From assembly GCF_051859125.1 (NCBI RefSeq), contig NZ_JBHYGG010000302.1:1-64000 (forward strand): DNA of 64,000 nt, written 5' to 3'. This DNA comes from Gemmata sp051859125. Lineage in GTDB: Bacteria > Planctomycetota > Planctomycetia > Gemmatales > Gemmataceae. Shown piece after piece: positions 1 to 8,542 of the stretch (position 1 is its first letter; every line of letters starts with the position of its first letter). A model generated the notes under the pieces. That model had not been told where the DNA came from. It worked only from the letters and a program-made list of their open reading frames with translations, and did no database searches. A program made the translations under genes and the position numbers.

Positions 1-24
1 AGAAGGTTCGCCTTTGGTTTGTCG

Positions 25-46
25 GGGCCGCCCTCCGTGGCGGCCC
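25..46. terminator. GC hairpin upstream of the ABC operon
   Basis: GGGCCGCC (25-32) and GGCGGCCC (39-46) form a perfect 8-bp stem with a 6-nt loop. No T-tract follows. It may end transcription of a gene left of the window or sit in the leader of the ABC operon starting at 128. Confidence 0.35.
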
Positions 47-127
47 GCGTGAGGCCAACGATTCGACAGAGCAACGAACTGACGTCCCCCGCTCGCCGCA
101 TCGCACCGAGACGCACGGAACACACGC

Positions 128-820
128 ATGCCCCCAACGCTGGTCCAGGTCCGCGACCTGCACAAGTCATTTACTCGCGGCACCGAGCGAATTGACGTCC
201 TCCGCGACCTGACGCTCGACGTCGGCCGGGCCGAGTTCCTCGCGCTCATGGGGCCGTCGGGCTCGGGCAAGACGACGCTGCTCAACCTGATCGCCGGGCT
301 CGACCAGCCGACCGAGGGGTCGATCACCGTCGGCGAGAACGTCATCTCGGGGATGTCCGAGAGCGAACTCGCCCGGTGGCGCACCCGGCACGTCGGGTTC
401 ATCTTCCAGTTCTACTACCTGCTCCCGGTGCTCACCGCCTACGAGAACGTCGAACTCCCGCTCCTGCTGCTCCCGCTCACGAAGGAGCAGCGCAAGAAGC
501 AGGTGACGACCGCCCTCGACCTCGTCGGCCTGGCGCAGCGGATGGACCACCGCCCGGGGCAGCTCTCGGGCGGCCAGCAGCAGCGCGTCGGCATCGCCCG
601 TGCGATGGTGACCGACCCGGAGCTGATCGTCGCCGACGAGCCGACCGGCGACCTGGACACCAAGAGCGCCGACGAGATCCTGAAGCTGATGGAGATCCTC
701 CGGGCGCAGCTCGGCAAGACCATCATCATGGTGACGCACGACCCCAAGGCCGCCGCCCGCGCCCAGCGCACGCTGCACCTGGAGAAGGGGCAGTTGGTCC
801 TTGAAACGATTGCGGGTTAG
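128..820 (+). CDS. ABC transporter ATP-binding protein (LolD/MacB type)
   Basis: A 230-aa cytoplasmic ATPase that should power the two permeases encoded directly downstream. All nucleotide-binding motifs are present: Walker A GPSGSGKTT (residues 42-50), Q-loop FIFQ (91-94), signature LSGGQQQR (146-153), Walker B LIVADE (166-171) and the H-loop His at 204. Length and motif order fit the LolD/MacB/FtsE family, which works with FtsX-fold permeases to export lipoproteins, peptides or drugs. The substrate cannot be read from sequence. It is the first gene of a three-gene co-directional set; 101 bp containing a palindrome separate it from the next gene. Confidence 0.93.
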   Translation: MPPTLVQVRDLHKSFTRGTERIDVLRDLTLDVGRAEFLALMGPSGSGKTTLLNLIAGLDQPTEGSITVGENVISGMSESELARWRTRHVGFIFQFYYLLPVLTAYENVELPLLLLPLTKEQRKKQVTTALDLVGLAQRMDHRPGQLSGGQQQRVGIARAMVTDPELIVADEPTGDLDTKSADEILKLMEILRAQLGKTIIMVTHDPKAAARAQRTLHLEKGQLVLETIAG

Positions 821-821
821 G

Positions 822-908
822 GAGTTGGGGGTGGGGATTGGGTGTTGGGAAGACACCGAGCCCCGCGGATGTCTGTCGTTCCCAATTTCCAACCTCCGAT
901 CTCCAACC
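822..908. repeat. Intergenic palindrome, G/T-rich arm type
   Basis: An imperfect inverted repeat fills the gap between the ATPase and the first permease gene. The left arm (about 822-854) is G/T-rich and contains GGGATTGGGTGTTGGGA. The right arm (about 874-908) contains TCCCAATTTCCAACCTCC. A transcript would fold into a long stem with about a 20-nt loop. It resembles the other long intergenic palindromes of this window in position and form, but is a separate sequence family. Confidence 0.6.
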
Positions 909-921
909 ACCAGGAGTGGCG

Positions 922-2388
922 ATGTTCGGCCTGCCGACCGACGGGATGACGCCGACGGGGCTCGACCCGTCCATGTTCCTGCTCTCGGGCTACCTGCTGG
1001 GGCTGCTCGGCGGGCTGAACCTGCTCGCGCTCGGCCTCGGCGTCGTCACGCTGCCGGTGTTCTTCGTGGTGCTGTTCGGCGTCGAGCAGGTCGCGCGGGT
1101 GGTGTCGAACGCCACCGGGTGGTTCCCGGCCAAGCTCGTGCTGTACATGTTCCGCGGCCTGCGGCGGAGCCCGCTGCGCACCTCGCTCACCTACATCGCA
1201 CTGTTCGTGCTGACGCTGGTGCTGTCGATGATCTACTCGGTGCTCGTGTTCATCGGCCGGGTGACGACCGAGAAGGAGGCCGACTTCAAGGCCATCGCCA
1301 CGCACAAGACGATCATCCCGAGCCAGATGCCCCGGGCGCACTACGAGGAGTTCAAGCGGCAGCTCGCCAAGCTCCCCGAGGGGACGCGGCCCAAGAACGG
1401 CGACGCCGACATCATGGCGTGGTCGTTCTTCCTCGGCACCACCGACCCGATCAGCAAGCGGCCCGACAACAACGTGTTCGCGTTCTGCATCGAGCCCAAG
1501 AAGATCCTCACCATGATGGACGGGCTCGACGAGCTGACCGGCAAGGAGAAGACCGACCTCGACGCGGCCGTCGCCGAGATGGAGCGGGACCCGCAGGCGA
1601 TCGTGATGAGCCGGATGCGGCTCAAGAAGATGAACCTCCAGATCGGCCAGACGATCAAGGTCACCGGGCTGAACTATTCGGACCTCGTGTTCGACCTGCG
1701 GATCATCGGCGAACTGCCCGACGGGAAGTACGACAACATCTCGTTCATCAACTCCGCGTACCTGTTCCGGCAGCTCGACGCCTGGAAGCTGAACAACCCG
1801 AAGAACCGCACCAGTGACCCGCACCCGATGGACGACAAGTGCATCAACCTGCTGTGGGTGCGGCTCCCGAACAAGGAGGGGTTCGAGCGGCTCGCGGCGG
1901 CGGTGAACGACACCGGCAACTTCAGCAACCCGCAGATCAAGCTGGAGACCGCGTCGAGCGGGTTCGGCACGTTCCTCGAAGCGTTCAAGGACATCCTCTG
2001 GGGCATGAAGTACCTGATGGCCCCGGCGATGGTGGCGATCATGTGCCTCGTGATCGCCAACGCCATCAGCATCGGGGTCCGCGAGCGCCGCACCGAGATG
2101 GCGGTGCTCAAGGTGCTCGGGTTCCAGCCCCGGCACGTCCTGTTCCTGGTCGTCGGCGAGGCGGTGCTGGTCGGCCTGATGGCCGGGTTCATGAGCACCC
2201 TCATTGCGTTCAAGCTGATCGGGAACCTGAAGCTCCAGATCGCGTTCTTCGGCGCGTTCTTCGTGCCGGCCGAGGTGCTCCTCTACGGCCCGCTCCTCGG
2301 CGCGTTCGTGTCGGTCGCCGGGAGCATCCTCCCGGCGATGAACGCGAAGAACGTGAAGGTCGCCGAGGTATTCTCGAAGGTGGCGTGA
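922..2388 (+). CDS. ABC transporter permease, FtsX/MacB-like
   Basis: A 488-aa inner-membrane permease. Hydrophobic N-terminal segments are followed by a large soluble middle region (roughly residues 100-350) and three C-terminal membrane segments, including one around MVAIMCLVIANAISIGV. This is the FtsX fold with a periplasmic domain. The short stretch GVRERRTEMAVLKVLGF matches the FtsX coupling region that contacts the ATPase. The frame is open from a TTG at 838, but ATG 922 is preferred: it has an AGGAG ribosome site at 912-916, and the region before it is a palindrome rather than coding sequence. Partner of the ATPase upstream and the permease downstream. Confidence 0.9.
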   Translation: MFGLPTDGMTPTGLDPSMFLLSGYLLGLLGGLNLLALGLGVVTLPVFFVVLFGVEQVARVVSNATGWFPAKLVLYMFRGLRRSPLRTSLTYIALFVLTLVLSMIYSVLVFIGRVTTEKEADFKAIATHKTIIPSQMPRAHYEEFKRQLAKLPEGTRPKNGDADIMAWSFFLGTTDPISKRPDNNVFAFCIEPKKILTMMDGLDELTGKEKTDLDAAVAEMERDPQAIVMSRMRLKKMNLQIGQTIKVTGLNYSDLVFDLRIIGELPDGKYDNISFINSAYLFRQLDAWKLNNPKNRTSDPHPMDDKCINLLWVRLPNKEGFERLAAAVNDTGNFSNPQIKLETASSGFGTFLEAFKDILWGMKYLMAPAMVAIMCLVIANAISIGVRERRTEMAVLKVLGFQPRHVLFLVVGEAVLVGLMAGFMSTLIAFKLIGNLKLQIAFFGAFFVPAEVLLYGPLLGAFVSVAGSILPAMNAKNVKVAEVFSKVA

Positions 2389-2415
2389 GGCCCGATGGCG
2401 CGTCTGGTTCTGGCC

Positions 2416-2542
2416 CTCCCCCCTGGTGGGGGAGGGTGGTCGCGCTTCGCGGCCGGGTGGGGGGACGCCTGACGAGGTGTTGAGCCTTCGCCCCCCACCC
2501 GCTCCTCGAAGACTCGGAGCGACCTCCCCCACCAGGGGGGAG
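2416..2542. repeat. Intergenic palindrome, CCTCCCC family, copy 1
   Basis: Arms at about 2416-2464 and 2490-2542 pair over roughly 50 bp; the outer parts contain CCTCCCCCCTGGTGGGGG and its complement. The motif CTCGAAGACTCG in the right arm recurs at about 11399-11410, and a related version lies at 28659-28670, which ties three loci into one family. It lies between two co-directional permease genes, so it would be part of the operon mRNA. Confidence 0.7.
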
Positions 2543-2606
2543 GTCAAGACACGGCTGCGCCTCCGAGCGGTGAGCGCTGCCCCTAGATTCAACACGACGG
2601 ACAACG

Positions 2607-4715
2607 ATGGACACCAACCTCAGCCCGTTACCCTCGCTCGCGGCCGGCCCGGGGCTCCCCGCCCGCGTGGTGAAGCAGGCCGTCGTGTTCGTCCGCACGG
2701 TGCTGCGGCTCATCGGCACGCTGTTCGTCATCGGGTTCTCGCTGCTCCCGCTCGCGGCGCTGCTCGTCGCGCTACCGGCCGTGTCGCCCAACGAGGCCGT
2801 GCTCACAGATACCGTGCGGCCCGCGCGGTCGTGGCTCGTGCGGTCGATGCGGCGGGTGCTCGCGTTCGGGGCCGGGCTGGTCGTGCTCGTCGCGCTGTTC
2901 GCGTTCGCCATCGAGTTCACCAGCCGCCTGCCACTACCACCGGGCGGGCAACTGGGCACACTCGCCAAGAAGGTGCTCGGCTCGGCCGTCGTCGACCTGC
3001 CGTTCTTCCCCGACGACCCCGAACCGCCCACGCTCCCCGCCGGTACGACGTGGCTCACGCCCAAGGAACTCCTGGAGCGGCAGAGGACGCTGCGGCAGTC
3101 GGTCGCGAAGCCGAACGCCGACCCGCTCCTGCGGACCGAGGCCGAGAAGGAACTAGCGAAGGTCGAGGCCGAACTCGCCGAGCGGACCCCGAACGTCGCC
3201 AAGCTCCGCATCATGCAGGACCCGGTCCTCGCCCCGATCCTGGCGAAGCCGCTGTGGACACTGCTGCCGCCGACGCTCGTGCAGCACTGGCCGTTCGTGT
3301 TCCTCATCGTGTACGCGACCGACCTCGGCCTGCTCCTGCTCATCGGCAAGGTGCCGCTGTCGTACAACCTGCGTTACCTGTGGGTGCGGCGGCGCGACAC
3401 GCTACTCACGGCCGTCGTGTTCACCGTGGTCGTCGCGCTCGTCGTCGTGCTGCTCGCGTTCGTCAACGGCATGTACCAGCTCAACGAGAGCACCGGCGTG
3501 CCCGGCAACGTGCTGGTGCTGTCCGAGGGCTCGACGGACGAGATCTTCAGCAACCTCGGCCGGTCCGACGCGAACGACATCGAGCGGGTGACCGTGGACC
3601 GCGACGCGGCCGGCCGCCCGTTCCCGAAGCCGGTCGGCGTGCAGCGCGTCAGCACGGGTTCCGACGGCAAGCCGCTGGTCGGCTCCGACGGCAAGCTGAT
3701 CCCGCTCCCGGCGAACGCGCCGGCCGAGGTGCGGGACAAGGCCGCGTACCTCGCGAGCCGCGAGTCGTTCATGGTGATGAACCAGCCGGTGCCGGCGAAG
3801 CCCGGCGCGGCGGCGCGGCGGCGGCTGCTCCAGGTGCGGGCGCTGGAGAACCCGCACGTCGCCGGGGCGGTCCACAACATCGGCCTGTACCCGGGCGGTA
3901 AGTGGTTCCCCCCGAACTCGGTCGAGACGGTCGGCGGCAAGACGTACCTCGCGTGCTGCGTCGGCGAGGGGTCGGCCGGCACGCTCGGCGAGGACGTGGG
4001 CAAGCGGCGGCTCGAACCGGGCGACACGTTCAACCTCGGCGACGAGGACTGGATCGTGTCCGGGGTCATGAACACGCAGGGCACGACCTACGGCTCGGAG
4101 ATCTGGACCGGGGTGAACAACACCGTGGTGACCGGGGCCGGCCGCGGGAACAAGTACACGACGATGGTGCTGCGGATGGAGGAGAACACCGACGCCGCGT
4201 CGCGGGCGATGGCCTCGTTCCTCAGCGACAACTACACGCAGGTGAAGCTCAAGGCGTACTCGGAGCCGGACTACTACAAGGAGCTGACCAAGACGAACGA
4301 GAGCTTCCTCGTGTGCATCGTGATCGTCGCCGTGGTGATGGCGATCGGCGGCGTGTTCGGGGTGATGAACACGATGTTCGCGTCGATCGCGGCCCGCATC
4401 AAGGAGGTCGGCGTGATGCGGATCCTCGGGTTCAAGCGGTGGCAGATCCTCATCGCGTTCATGCTCGAATCGCTCACCATCGCGTTCGTCGGCGGGCTGC
4501 TCGGGTGCATCCTCGGCTCCTTCGCCAACGGGTTCGAGGCGACGAGCAACCTGAGCGGCGGGCAGGGCGGCGGCAAGAGCGTCGCGCTGAAGATGATCGT
4601 CGACTTCCAGATCCTCGCCGCCGGGATGCTGTTCACGCTCGTCCTCGGTCGGCTGGGCGGGCTCGTCCCGGCGCTGTCCGCGATGCGGATGGAGATCCTC
4701 GAATCGCTGCGGTGA
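2607..4715 (+). CDS. ABC transporter permease, FtsX family
   Basis: A 702-aa inner-membrane permease, third gene of the exporter operon. It has several N-terminal membrane segments (about residues 30-70, 85-110, 225-250, 265-290), a long extracytoplasmic domain (about 300-560) and a C-terminal FtsX-type trio of membrane helices. The coupling-helix region IAARIKEVGVMRILGFKRWQ (about 592-611) is typical of MacB/LolC/LolE permeases. Having two different permeases suggests a heterodimer like LolCE. The gene starts 218 bp after the previous stop, across a palindrome. Confidence 0.9.
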   Translation: MDTNLSPLPSLAAGPGLPARVVKQAVVFVRTVLRLIGTLFVIGFSLLPLAALLVALPAVSPNEAVLTDTVRPARSWLVRSMRRVLAFGAGLVVLVALFAFAIEFTSRLPLPPGGQLGTLAKKVLGSAVVDLPFFPDDPEPPTLPAGTTWLTPKELLERQRTLRQSVAKPNADPLLRTEAEKELAKVEAELAERTPNVAKLRIMQDPVLAPILAKPLWTLLPPTLVQHWPFVFLIVYATDLGLLLLIGKVPLSYNLRYLWVRRRDTLLTAVVFTVVVALVVVLLAFVNGMYQLNESTGVPGNVLVLSEGSTDEIFSNLGRSDANDIERVTVDRDAAGRPFPKPVGVQRVSTGSDGKPLVGSDGKLIPLPANAPAEVRDKAAYLASRESFMVMNQPVPAKPGAAARRRLLQVRALENPHVAGAVHNIGLYPGGKWFPPNSVETVGGKTYLACCVGEGSAGTLGEDVGKRRLEPGDTFNLGDEDWIVSGVMNTQGTTYGSEIWTGVNNTVVTGAGRGNKYTTMVLRMEENTDAASRAMASFLSDNYTQVKLKAYSEPDYYKELTKTNESFLVCIVIVAVVMAIGGVFGVMNTMFASIAARIKEVGVMRILGFKRWQILIAFMLESLTIAFVGGLLGCILGSFANGFEATSNLSGGQGGGKSVALKMIVDFQILAAGMLFTLVLGRLGGLVPALSAMRMEILESLR

Positions 4716-4735
4716 CTGGGGGGATCGATATCCTT

Positions 4736-4794
4736 CCGAGCCCGAGCGCCGAGCGAGGGTTCACGCTCACCCCTCGCTCGGCGCTCGGGCTCGG
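4736..4794. repeat. Intergenic palindrome, GAGCGCCGAGC family, copy 1
   Basis: Perfect 24-bp arms (4736-4759 and 4771-4794) around an 11-nt loop. The core reads CCCGAGCGCCGAGCGAGGG. It begins about 20 bp after the permease stop codon. An identical pair of arms occurs at 32181-32238, again beside a GGGGCAGGC-family palindrome. Confidence 0.9.
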
Positions 4795-4820
4795 ACCAAG
4801 ACCCGTGATCATCTGGGATG

Positions 4821-4886
4821 GGTGGGGCAGACATTCTTGTCTGCCTCCAACCGCCTCCCGCGGCAGGCAAGAATGCCTGCCCCACC
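4821..4886. repeat. Intergenic palindrome, GGGGCAGGC family, copy 1
   Basis: 25-bp arms at 4821-4845 and 4862-4886 pair except at two positions in the left arm, where copies 2 and 3 are perfect. Loop 16 nt. The same family occurs at 32046-32111 and 61369-61430. Confidence 0.9.
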
Positions 4887-5061
4887 AAACCAACTGCATC
4901 GCTGAGCTGGGCGTATCACACAAAGACAATCCCGCTGCCGCAACCGGCCGGCCCGCGCCGGTGGGGCGTTCGTGGCGTACACTTCACACGCTCGACGCCC
5001 GCCCGCCGACATCCGCCCGCCGCGCTGCCCGCCTGCCGGTCCTTCCGCCCCGAGCGTTCTG

Positions 5062-5952
5062 ATGCGATTGCTGCTCTCCCTCAATTGCGCCCTCTTCGTG
5101 ACCGTGGCCGCGCTCCGAGCCGACACGCCCGGCAACGACCCCGACCAGTACGAGGAGAAGCTCGTCGCACGCGCCACCGAGCGGGCCGTGAAGGCGATCA
5201 AGTCGGACCGCGTGCTGTGGGTGAAGGAACTGGAGGCGGCGTTCCCCAACCGCGTCGGCAACCCGACGAAGGACGAGGACTACGCGGCGTGGTTCGCGCT
5301 CGTGGCGGGGAAGGGCGACGAGTGGCGGCGGGCCGACGCGACCGGCGGGTTCGCGGACCTGTTCGACAAGGTGGTGCAGCGGCTCGAACTCGGGCCGGTC
5401 CCGTCGATCCGCCGCGACGAGTTCCAGAAGTACGCCCGCCGCGCGCTCGTGCCGGGCCAGACCGCCGGGGCCGAGGCCCACGAGGACGCCGACCGGGCGT
5501 TCCGCGTCCTCGACCGCGACGGCGACGGCGTGCTGGCCCCCGCCGAGTTCACCACCAAGCTCCGCGACGACCGCCTGCGGGCCGACGCCGACGGGAACGG
5601 CCGGATCGACCGCGACGAGTACCGAGCGCACTTCAACACCCGGGCGACCGCGGCCGCGGACGTGCTCGCGGCGAAGGCGGCCGAGGCGGGCGGCAAGCCG
5701 GCCGGCCGCACGGGGAAGGGCGGGGTGCCCGACTGGTTCGCCGACCTCGACGCCGACAAGGACGGCCAGATCGCGCTGTCGGAGTGGCGCAAGGCGGGCC
5801 GGGCGATCAACCTCTACCTGGAGATGGACCTCGACGCCGACGGCCTGCTGACGAAAGAGGAGTACCAGCGCTTCGCCCGCCAGAAGGAGCAGGCCGAGGC
5901 CAACGACCGCCGCACCGAACCGCCCTCCGCCGTCAAGCAGGCGGTGAAGTGA
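5062..5952 (+). CDS. Secreted EF-hand calcium-binding protein
   Basis: A 296-aa protein with an N-terminal hydrophobic signal sequence (about residues 1-18, cleavage near LRA-DT). The second half has four EF-hand-like loops with the DxDxDG pattern: LDRDGDGVLAPAEF, ADADGNGRIDRDEY, LDADKDGQIALSEW and MDLDADGLLTKEEY. Such loops bind calcium; pairing suggests two EF-hand modules. ATG 5062 is chosen because it places the signal peptide at the N-terminus; the upstream in-frame extension is proline-rich and not signal-like. It stands alone between palindromes and the minus-strand accessory cluster. Its role is unknown; similar proteins are numerous in planctomycetes. Confidence 0.85.
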   Translation: MRLLLSLNCALFVTVAALRADTPGNDPDQYEEKLVARATERAVKAIKSDRVLWVKELEAAFPNRVGNPTKDEDYAAWFALVAGKGDEWRRADATGGFADLFDKVVQRLELGPVPSIRRDEFQKYARRALVPGQTAGAEAHEDADRAFRVLDRDGDGVLAPAEFTTKLRDDRLRADADGNGRIDRDEYRAHFNTRATAAADVLAAKAAEAGGKPAGRTGKGGVPDWFADLDADKDGQIALSEWRKAGRAINLYLEMDLDADGLLTKEEYQRFARQKEQAEANDRRTEPPSAVKQAVK

Positions 5953-6082
5953 CCGCGCTCACGACCCGGGGTGTGCGAGTGGATCGGACTTCGGCGCGCT
6001 TCATCAGGATGCCGTGTAGCACGACCATGAGTCGTCGGTTTCACTCAAGTCGGTTGGCCAGGAGAGCGGTTCCGCCTGCCTT

Positions 6083-6613
6083 TACCCGGTGATGAACTCG
6101 GCCTTGTGGGCGCGCACGTACTCGGCCAGTCGCGCTCGTAGGGCGTGTTGCATGGGCTCGTAGATGTACTCGTCGTCGAACCACTCCAGGTCCAGCAGGC
6201 CGAGGGACTCCTGGAACGCCTCCAGCATCGGGCGGCCCCCACCCCGGCCCCACTCCGCCCGGAGGGCGAGCCAGCGGTTCTTGTTGCCGGCCAGTTAGTT
6301 GCTCTAGCGCCCGCTCGTAGTTGGCCTGGAGATCCGGCATACCGAGGGCACCGAACCACCCGGCCACGTCGAAGGCGAATCCGCCGCAGTTCCAGAAGAA
6401 CTGGGTGACGCCGCCGTTCATCACCTGCTGGTCGAACGCCTTGAGCTGGATGAGCATCCGCTGCCCGGCCGTAAAGCCCTCGTCCCGCCCGTCGCCCCAA
6501 TCGTCCGGGTGGATGAGGGCAAAATAGTAGTTACGGATCGGGCACTCGTGGTCCGCCGGGATGGCGTCGAACTCCGCGTCGGACATCACCCGGCGACGAT
6601 CAACTTCTGCCAC
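6083..6613 (-). pseudogene. DUF4375/DMP19-like gene with a frameshift
   Basis: The N-terminal part reads well from GTG 6613, which has a GGGAGG ribosome site just upstream: it contains YYFALIHPDDW, GQRMLIQLKAFDQQVMNGG and TQFFWNCGGFAFD, typical of the DUF4375 (DMP19-like) family. Near 6294-6300 the frame breaks after ALEQL. The following sequence is coding-like only in another frame (GNKNRWLALRAEWGRGG, then EWFDDEYIYEPM, ending AEFITG and TAA at 6083). Removing one A from the run AACTAAC restores LEQLLAGNKNRW. So this is either a fresh one-base insertion or a sequencing error. Function of the family is poorly known. Confidence 0.75.
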
Positions 6614-6780
6614 CCGTGCTCCCTCCCTCTGCCGCCGAACTCTGATGATGCAGCGCCGCGCCGGCACTACTCCGCTGTGTGCGTCCGTCGCACGTTCGCA
6701 GAATAGCACAGCGACGCGGGTTCAACCACCGGGGGAGTCACCCGGACCGGACCGCACCGCACCCCGAGGCCACGACGTTG
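6614..6780 (-). repeat. Leader repeat, copy 1
   Basis: About 165 bp upstream of the DUF4375 gene match the regions upstream of the 7930 and 8342 starts. Shared plus-strand blocks include CTCCGCTGTGTGCGTCCGTC, ACGTTCGCAG and GTTCAACCACCGGGGGAGTC. The distal part overlaps the 3' end of the next gene upstream. Read on the minus strand, each copy has a TAnnCTGCGAAC element (TATTCT, TACCCT or TATCCT) that could be a -10 box. A likely duplicated promoter/leader. Confidence 0.75.
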
Positions 6781-7396
6781 GCACCTCGCAGCCCCACGAC
6801 GCGCCGAACTGTTCCGGGGACGCATCCCGTGGCGGTGTGAACGGCTCGACAACCGCCGTCAGCCCGGCCCGCGCCGCCTCTTCTCGCAACCGCTCGGCAC
6901 GGGCCGGGTGGCACACCCCGAGTATCCAACCCGGCACCTCACGCGCGCGTTCGATGGCTCGTGCGGGCTGCCAGTCGCGTACGCCGACCAGCAACCGCCG
7001 GATCACCACTACCTCGAACAGCGACGCCACCCCGTCTCTCCACCGCGCGACAACCTGCACGTCCGGCGCATCTGGCAGGGGTGTCACGTACACCGATGCC
7101 AGGGCGTCGTCCCCGAGTTGTGCCGCCTTGAGGTCGAACGGGGTCGGGCAGGTGAACCGCACCACGGCCCGGATGCCTTCAGGTAGGACCAGTTCGGCCG
7201 GCGCTTCGCAGATGTCGAACACGAGGTGCCGCAGTTGTTCGATGTCCCACGTAGCAACGATGGCTTCGTCCCGTGGGTCGATCACCAGGGTCGCACGCAC
7301 CGGAAGCTCGATTGGTCGCTTCGCCTCACCCACCGCGTGCCCTCCGTCGCCGAACGACAAACTCACCGGCTGGCAGAGCGCTGGAGCGTTGAACAC
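6722..7396 (-). CDS. Hypothetical protein, 224 aa
   Basis: No family is recognised. The product looks soluble, mixed alpha/beta, without signal peptide or membrane helix; recognisable stretches are ATLVIDPRDEAIVATWDIEQ and VRFTCPTPFDLKAAQLGDD. The first possible start is GTG 7396, without a ribosome site, so the true start may be further in. The last ~20 codons lie inside leader repeat copy 1, and their product (SWPRGAVRSG) resembles the end of the 8058-8342 gene (SWWPRGAARFG), so the repeat carries the tail of an ancestral upstream gene. It belongs to a run of four short minus-strand genes. Confidence 0.6.
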   Translation of the reverse strand: MFNAPALCQPVSLSFGDGGHAVGEAKRPIELPVRATLVIDPRDEAIVATWDIEQLRHLVFDICEAPAELVLPEGIRAVVRFTCPTPFDLKAAQLGDDALASVYVTPLPDAPDVQVVARWRDGVASLFEVVVIRRLLVGVRDWQPARAIERAREVPGWILGVCHPARAERLREEAARAGLTAVVEPFTPPRDASPEQFGASWGCEVPTSWPRGAVRSGPGDSPGG

Positions 7397-7444
7397 CAGG
7401 AGGCCAATGTGCTCTGCCGGTCAGGCACCGCGATCGGTTCAGCG

Positions 7445-7930
7445 TTAAACGCCACCATGATACAGGTACAACCTGCCCGCGCCGGAGCGAACCTGGCTGC
7501 ACCACCTGGTCAACTGCCGGAGGACGACGACCAGGTCATCGCGGTCGAACTCCAGACGGTCGTGGCCGCCCTCCAACTCTGTGACCGGCTCGCCAGCCGC
7601 CGGGGCGTCGTCCGCCGCGGTGCAACTGAACCGTCCTGTGAGTTCGAGCCGTGGCGGACCGGCCGCCAGTAACTCCGCCCACCCCGCAAACACCCGCTCG
7701 GCGACCCCTGCGCCCTCGAGTTCGATCAGCGTCGGTCCCCACATGCACAGCCCGCGTTGCCGCTCGCCCCGAGCCGGGTTGGTAGTCGGTATCCAGGCCA
7801 GCGTATCTTGCACGTACCGCACGAAGTCGTCGTGCAGGTGGATGGCACGCGGGTCGTTGATGAATCGCAGCAGTTCCCACTCGCCGTCATGGTCGCGGTC
7901 GAGAAGCAGGAAGTCGTGATTGAGGCTCAC
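7445..7930 (-). CDS. Hypothetical protein, 161 aa
   Basis: A 161-aa soluble protein rich in acidic and aromatic residues (MSLNHDFLLLDRDHDGEWEL, then ELTGRFSCTAADDAP). No recognised domain. GTG 7930 is preceded by GGGAG but at very short spacing. Its leader is repeat copy 2. It ends 48 bp before the next minus-strand gene, so the two may share a transcript. Possibly an immunity-like or accessory protein, but nothing in the sequence proves this. Confidence 0.6.
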   Translation of the reverse strand: MSLNHDFLLLDRDHDGEWELLRFINDPRAIHLHDDFVRYVQDTLAWIPTTNPARGERQRGLCMWGPTLIELEGAGVAERVFAGWAELLAAGPPRLELTGRFSCTAADDAPAAGEPVTELEGGHDRLEFDRDDLVVVLRQLTRWCSQVRSGAGRLYLYHGGV

Positions 7931-8100
7931 TCTCCCGGAAGCCCTCTGGTGGCCGAACTGGGATCATCCAGCGCCGCACCCGCACCAACCCGCTGCGGGT
8001 GCGTCCGGGCCGCGTTCGCAGGGTAGCACAGCGATGCGGGTTCAACCACCGGGGGAGTCACCCGAACCGAGCCGCACCCCGAGGCCACCACGACGGTGGC
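7931..8100 (-). repeat. Leader repeat, copy 2
   Basis: Matches copy 1 over about 165 bp with scattered changes; the block GCGGGTTCAACCACCGGGGG is identical. It lies immediately upstream of the 7445-7930 gene and runs into the 3' end of the 8058-8342 gene. Confidence 0.75.
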
Positions 8101-8342
8101 CAATCGCGAGAGGCCAACCAGGCGCCGACAAGACCGCTCGCGAGACCGACGGGCAACGCGAGTGCCGCGGCCCCGAACACCAGCCACACCATCAAGTCGA
8201 AGTGCTGAAGGCTATCCCCGTCGGGGCGCTCAAACCACATGTCGCGAGTGGCCCACAAGCCGATGCAACCGGTGAGCAACGTGCCCAGTCCTATCACGCT
8301 CCCGAGAACGAACCCGATAACCCCCTCAACAGCCGTTTTCAT
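8058..8342 (-). CDS. Small two-helix membrane protein
   Basis: A 94-aa protein with two predicted membrane helices: about residues 4-30 (VIGFVLGSVIGLGTLLTGCI) and 50-78 (LMVWLVFGAAALALPVGLA). The loop between carries WFERPDGDSLQHFD. ATG 8342 is selected over the longer frame because GAGG lies 8 bp upstream and the longer N-terminus would be leader-repeat sequence. No family recognised. Its 3' end lies in leader repeat copy 2. Confidence 0.6.
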   Translation of the reverse strand: MKTAVEGVIGFVLGSVIGLGTLLTGCIGLWATRDMWFERPDGDSLQHFDLMVWLVFGAAALALPVGLASGLVGAWLASRDWPPSWWPRGAARFG

Positions 8343-8460
8343 CCGGTGAACCTCAGTGGCCGAACGGGGACGACGCACCGCCGGCACTACTCCGCTGTGT
8401 GCGTCCGTCGCACGTTCGCAGGATAACGCGCCACTCCGGGTTCCGCCACCGCGTGGGGCC
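8343..8460 (-). repeat. Leader repeat, copy 3 (shorter)
   Basis: Shares with copy 1 the blocks GCCGGCACTACTCCGCTGTG and GTCCGTCGCACGTTCGCAG, then diverges after about 8430. It separates the minus-strand 94-aa gene from plus-strand recO and so probably holds divergent promoters. Confidence 0.7.
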
Positions 8461-8542
8461 GGGGTTCCGGTCGAGGTGCCGACGGGCTATCGTTCAGTCG
8501 CGGCACGTCGCACAGTCGGGCCGCGTTACCAACGGGACCGGT

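Larger units (their letters stand above)
4716..5061. other. Gene-free stretch holding two palindromes
   Basis: There is no credible gene in these 346 bp. They hold the palindromes at 4736-4794 and 4821-4886 and, at the right end, presumably the promoter of the EF-hand gene. TACACT near 4978 is a possible -10 element but no good -35 was found. Confidence 0.6.

Noticed and set aside
6614..8460. Integron attC sites for the leader repeats
   Set aside because: A GTTGAAC core-like heptamer occurs, but no matching RYYYAAC partner lies at proper distance on the same strand, and the repeats lie upstream of genes with no integrase nearby.
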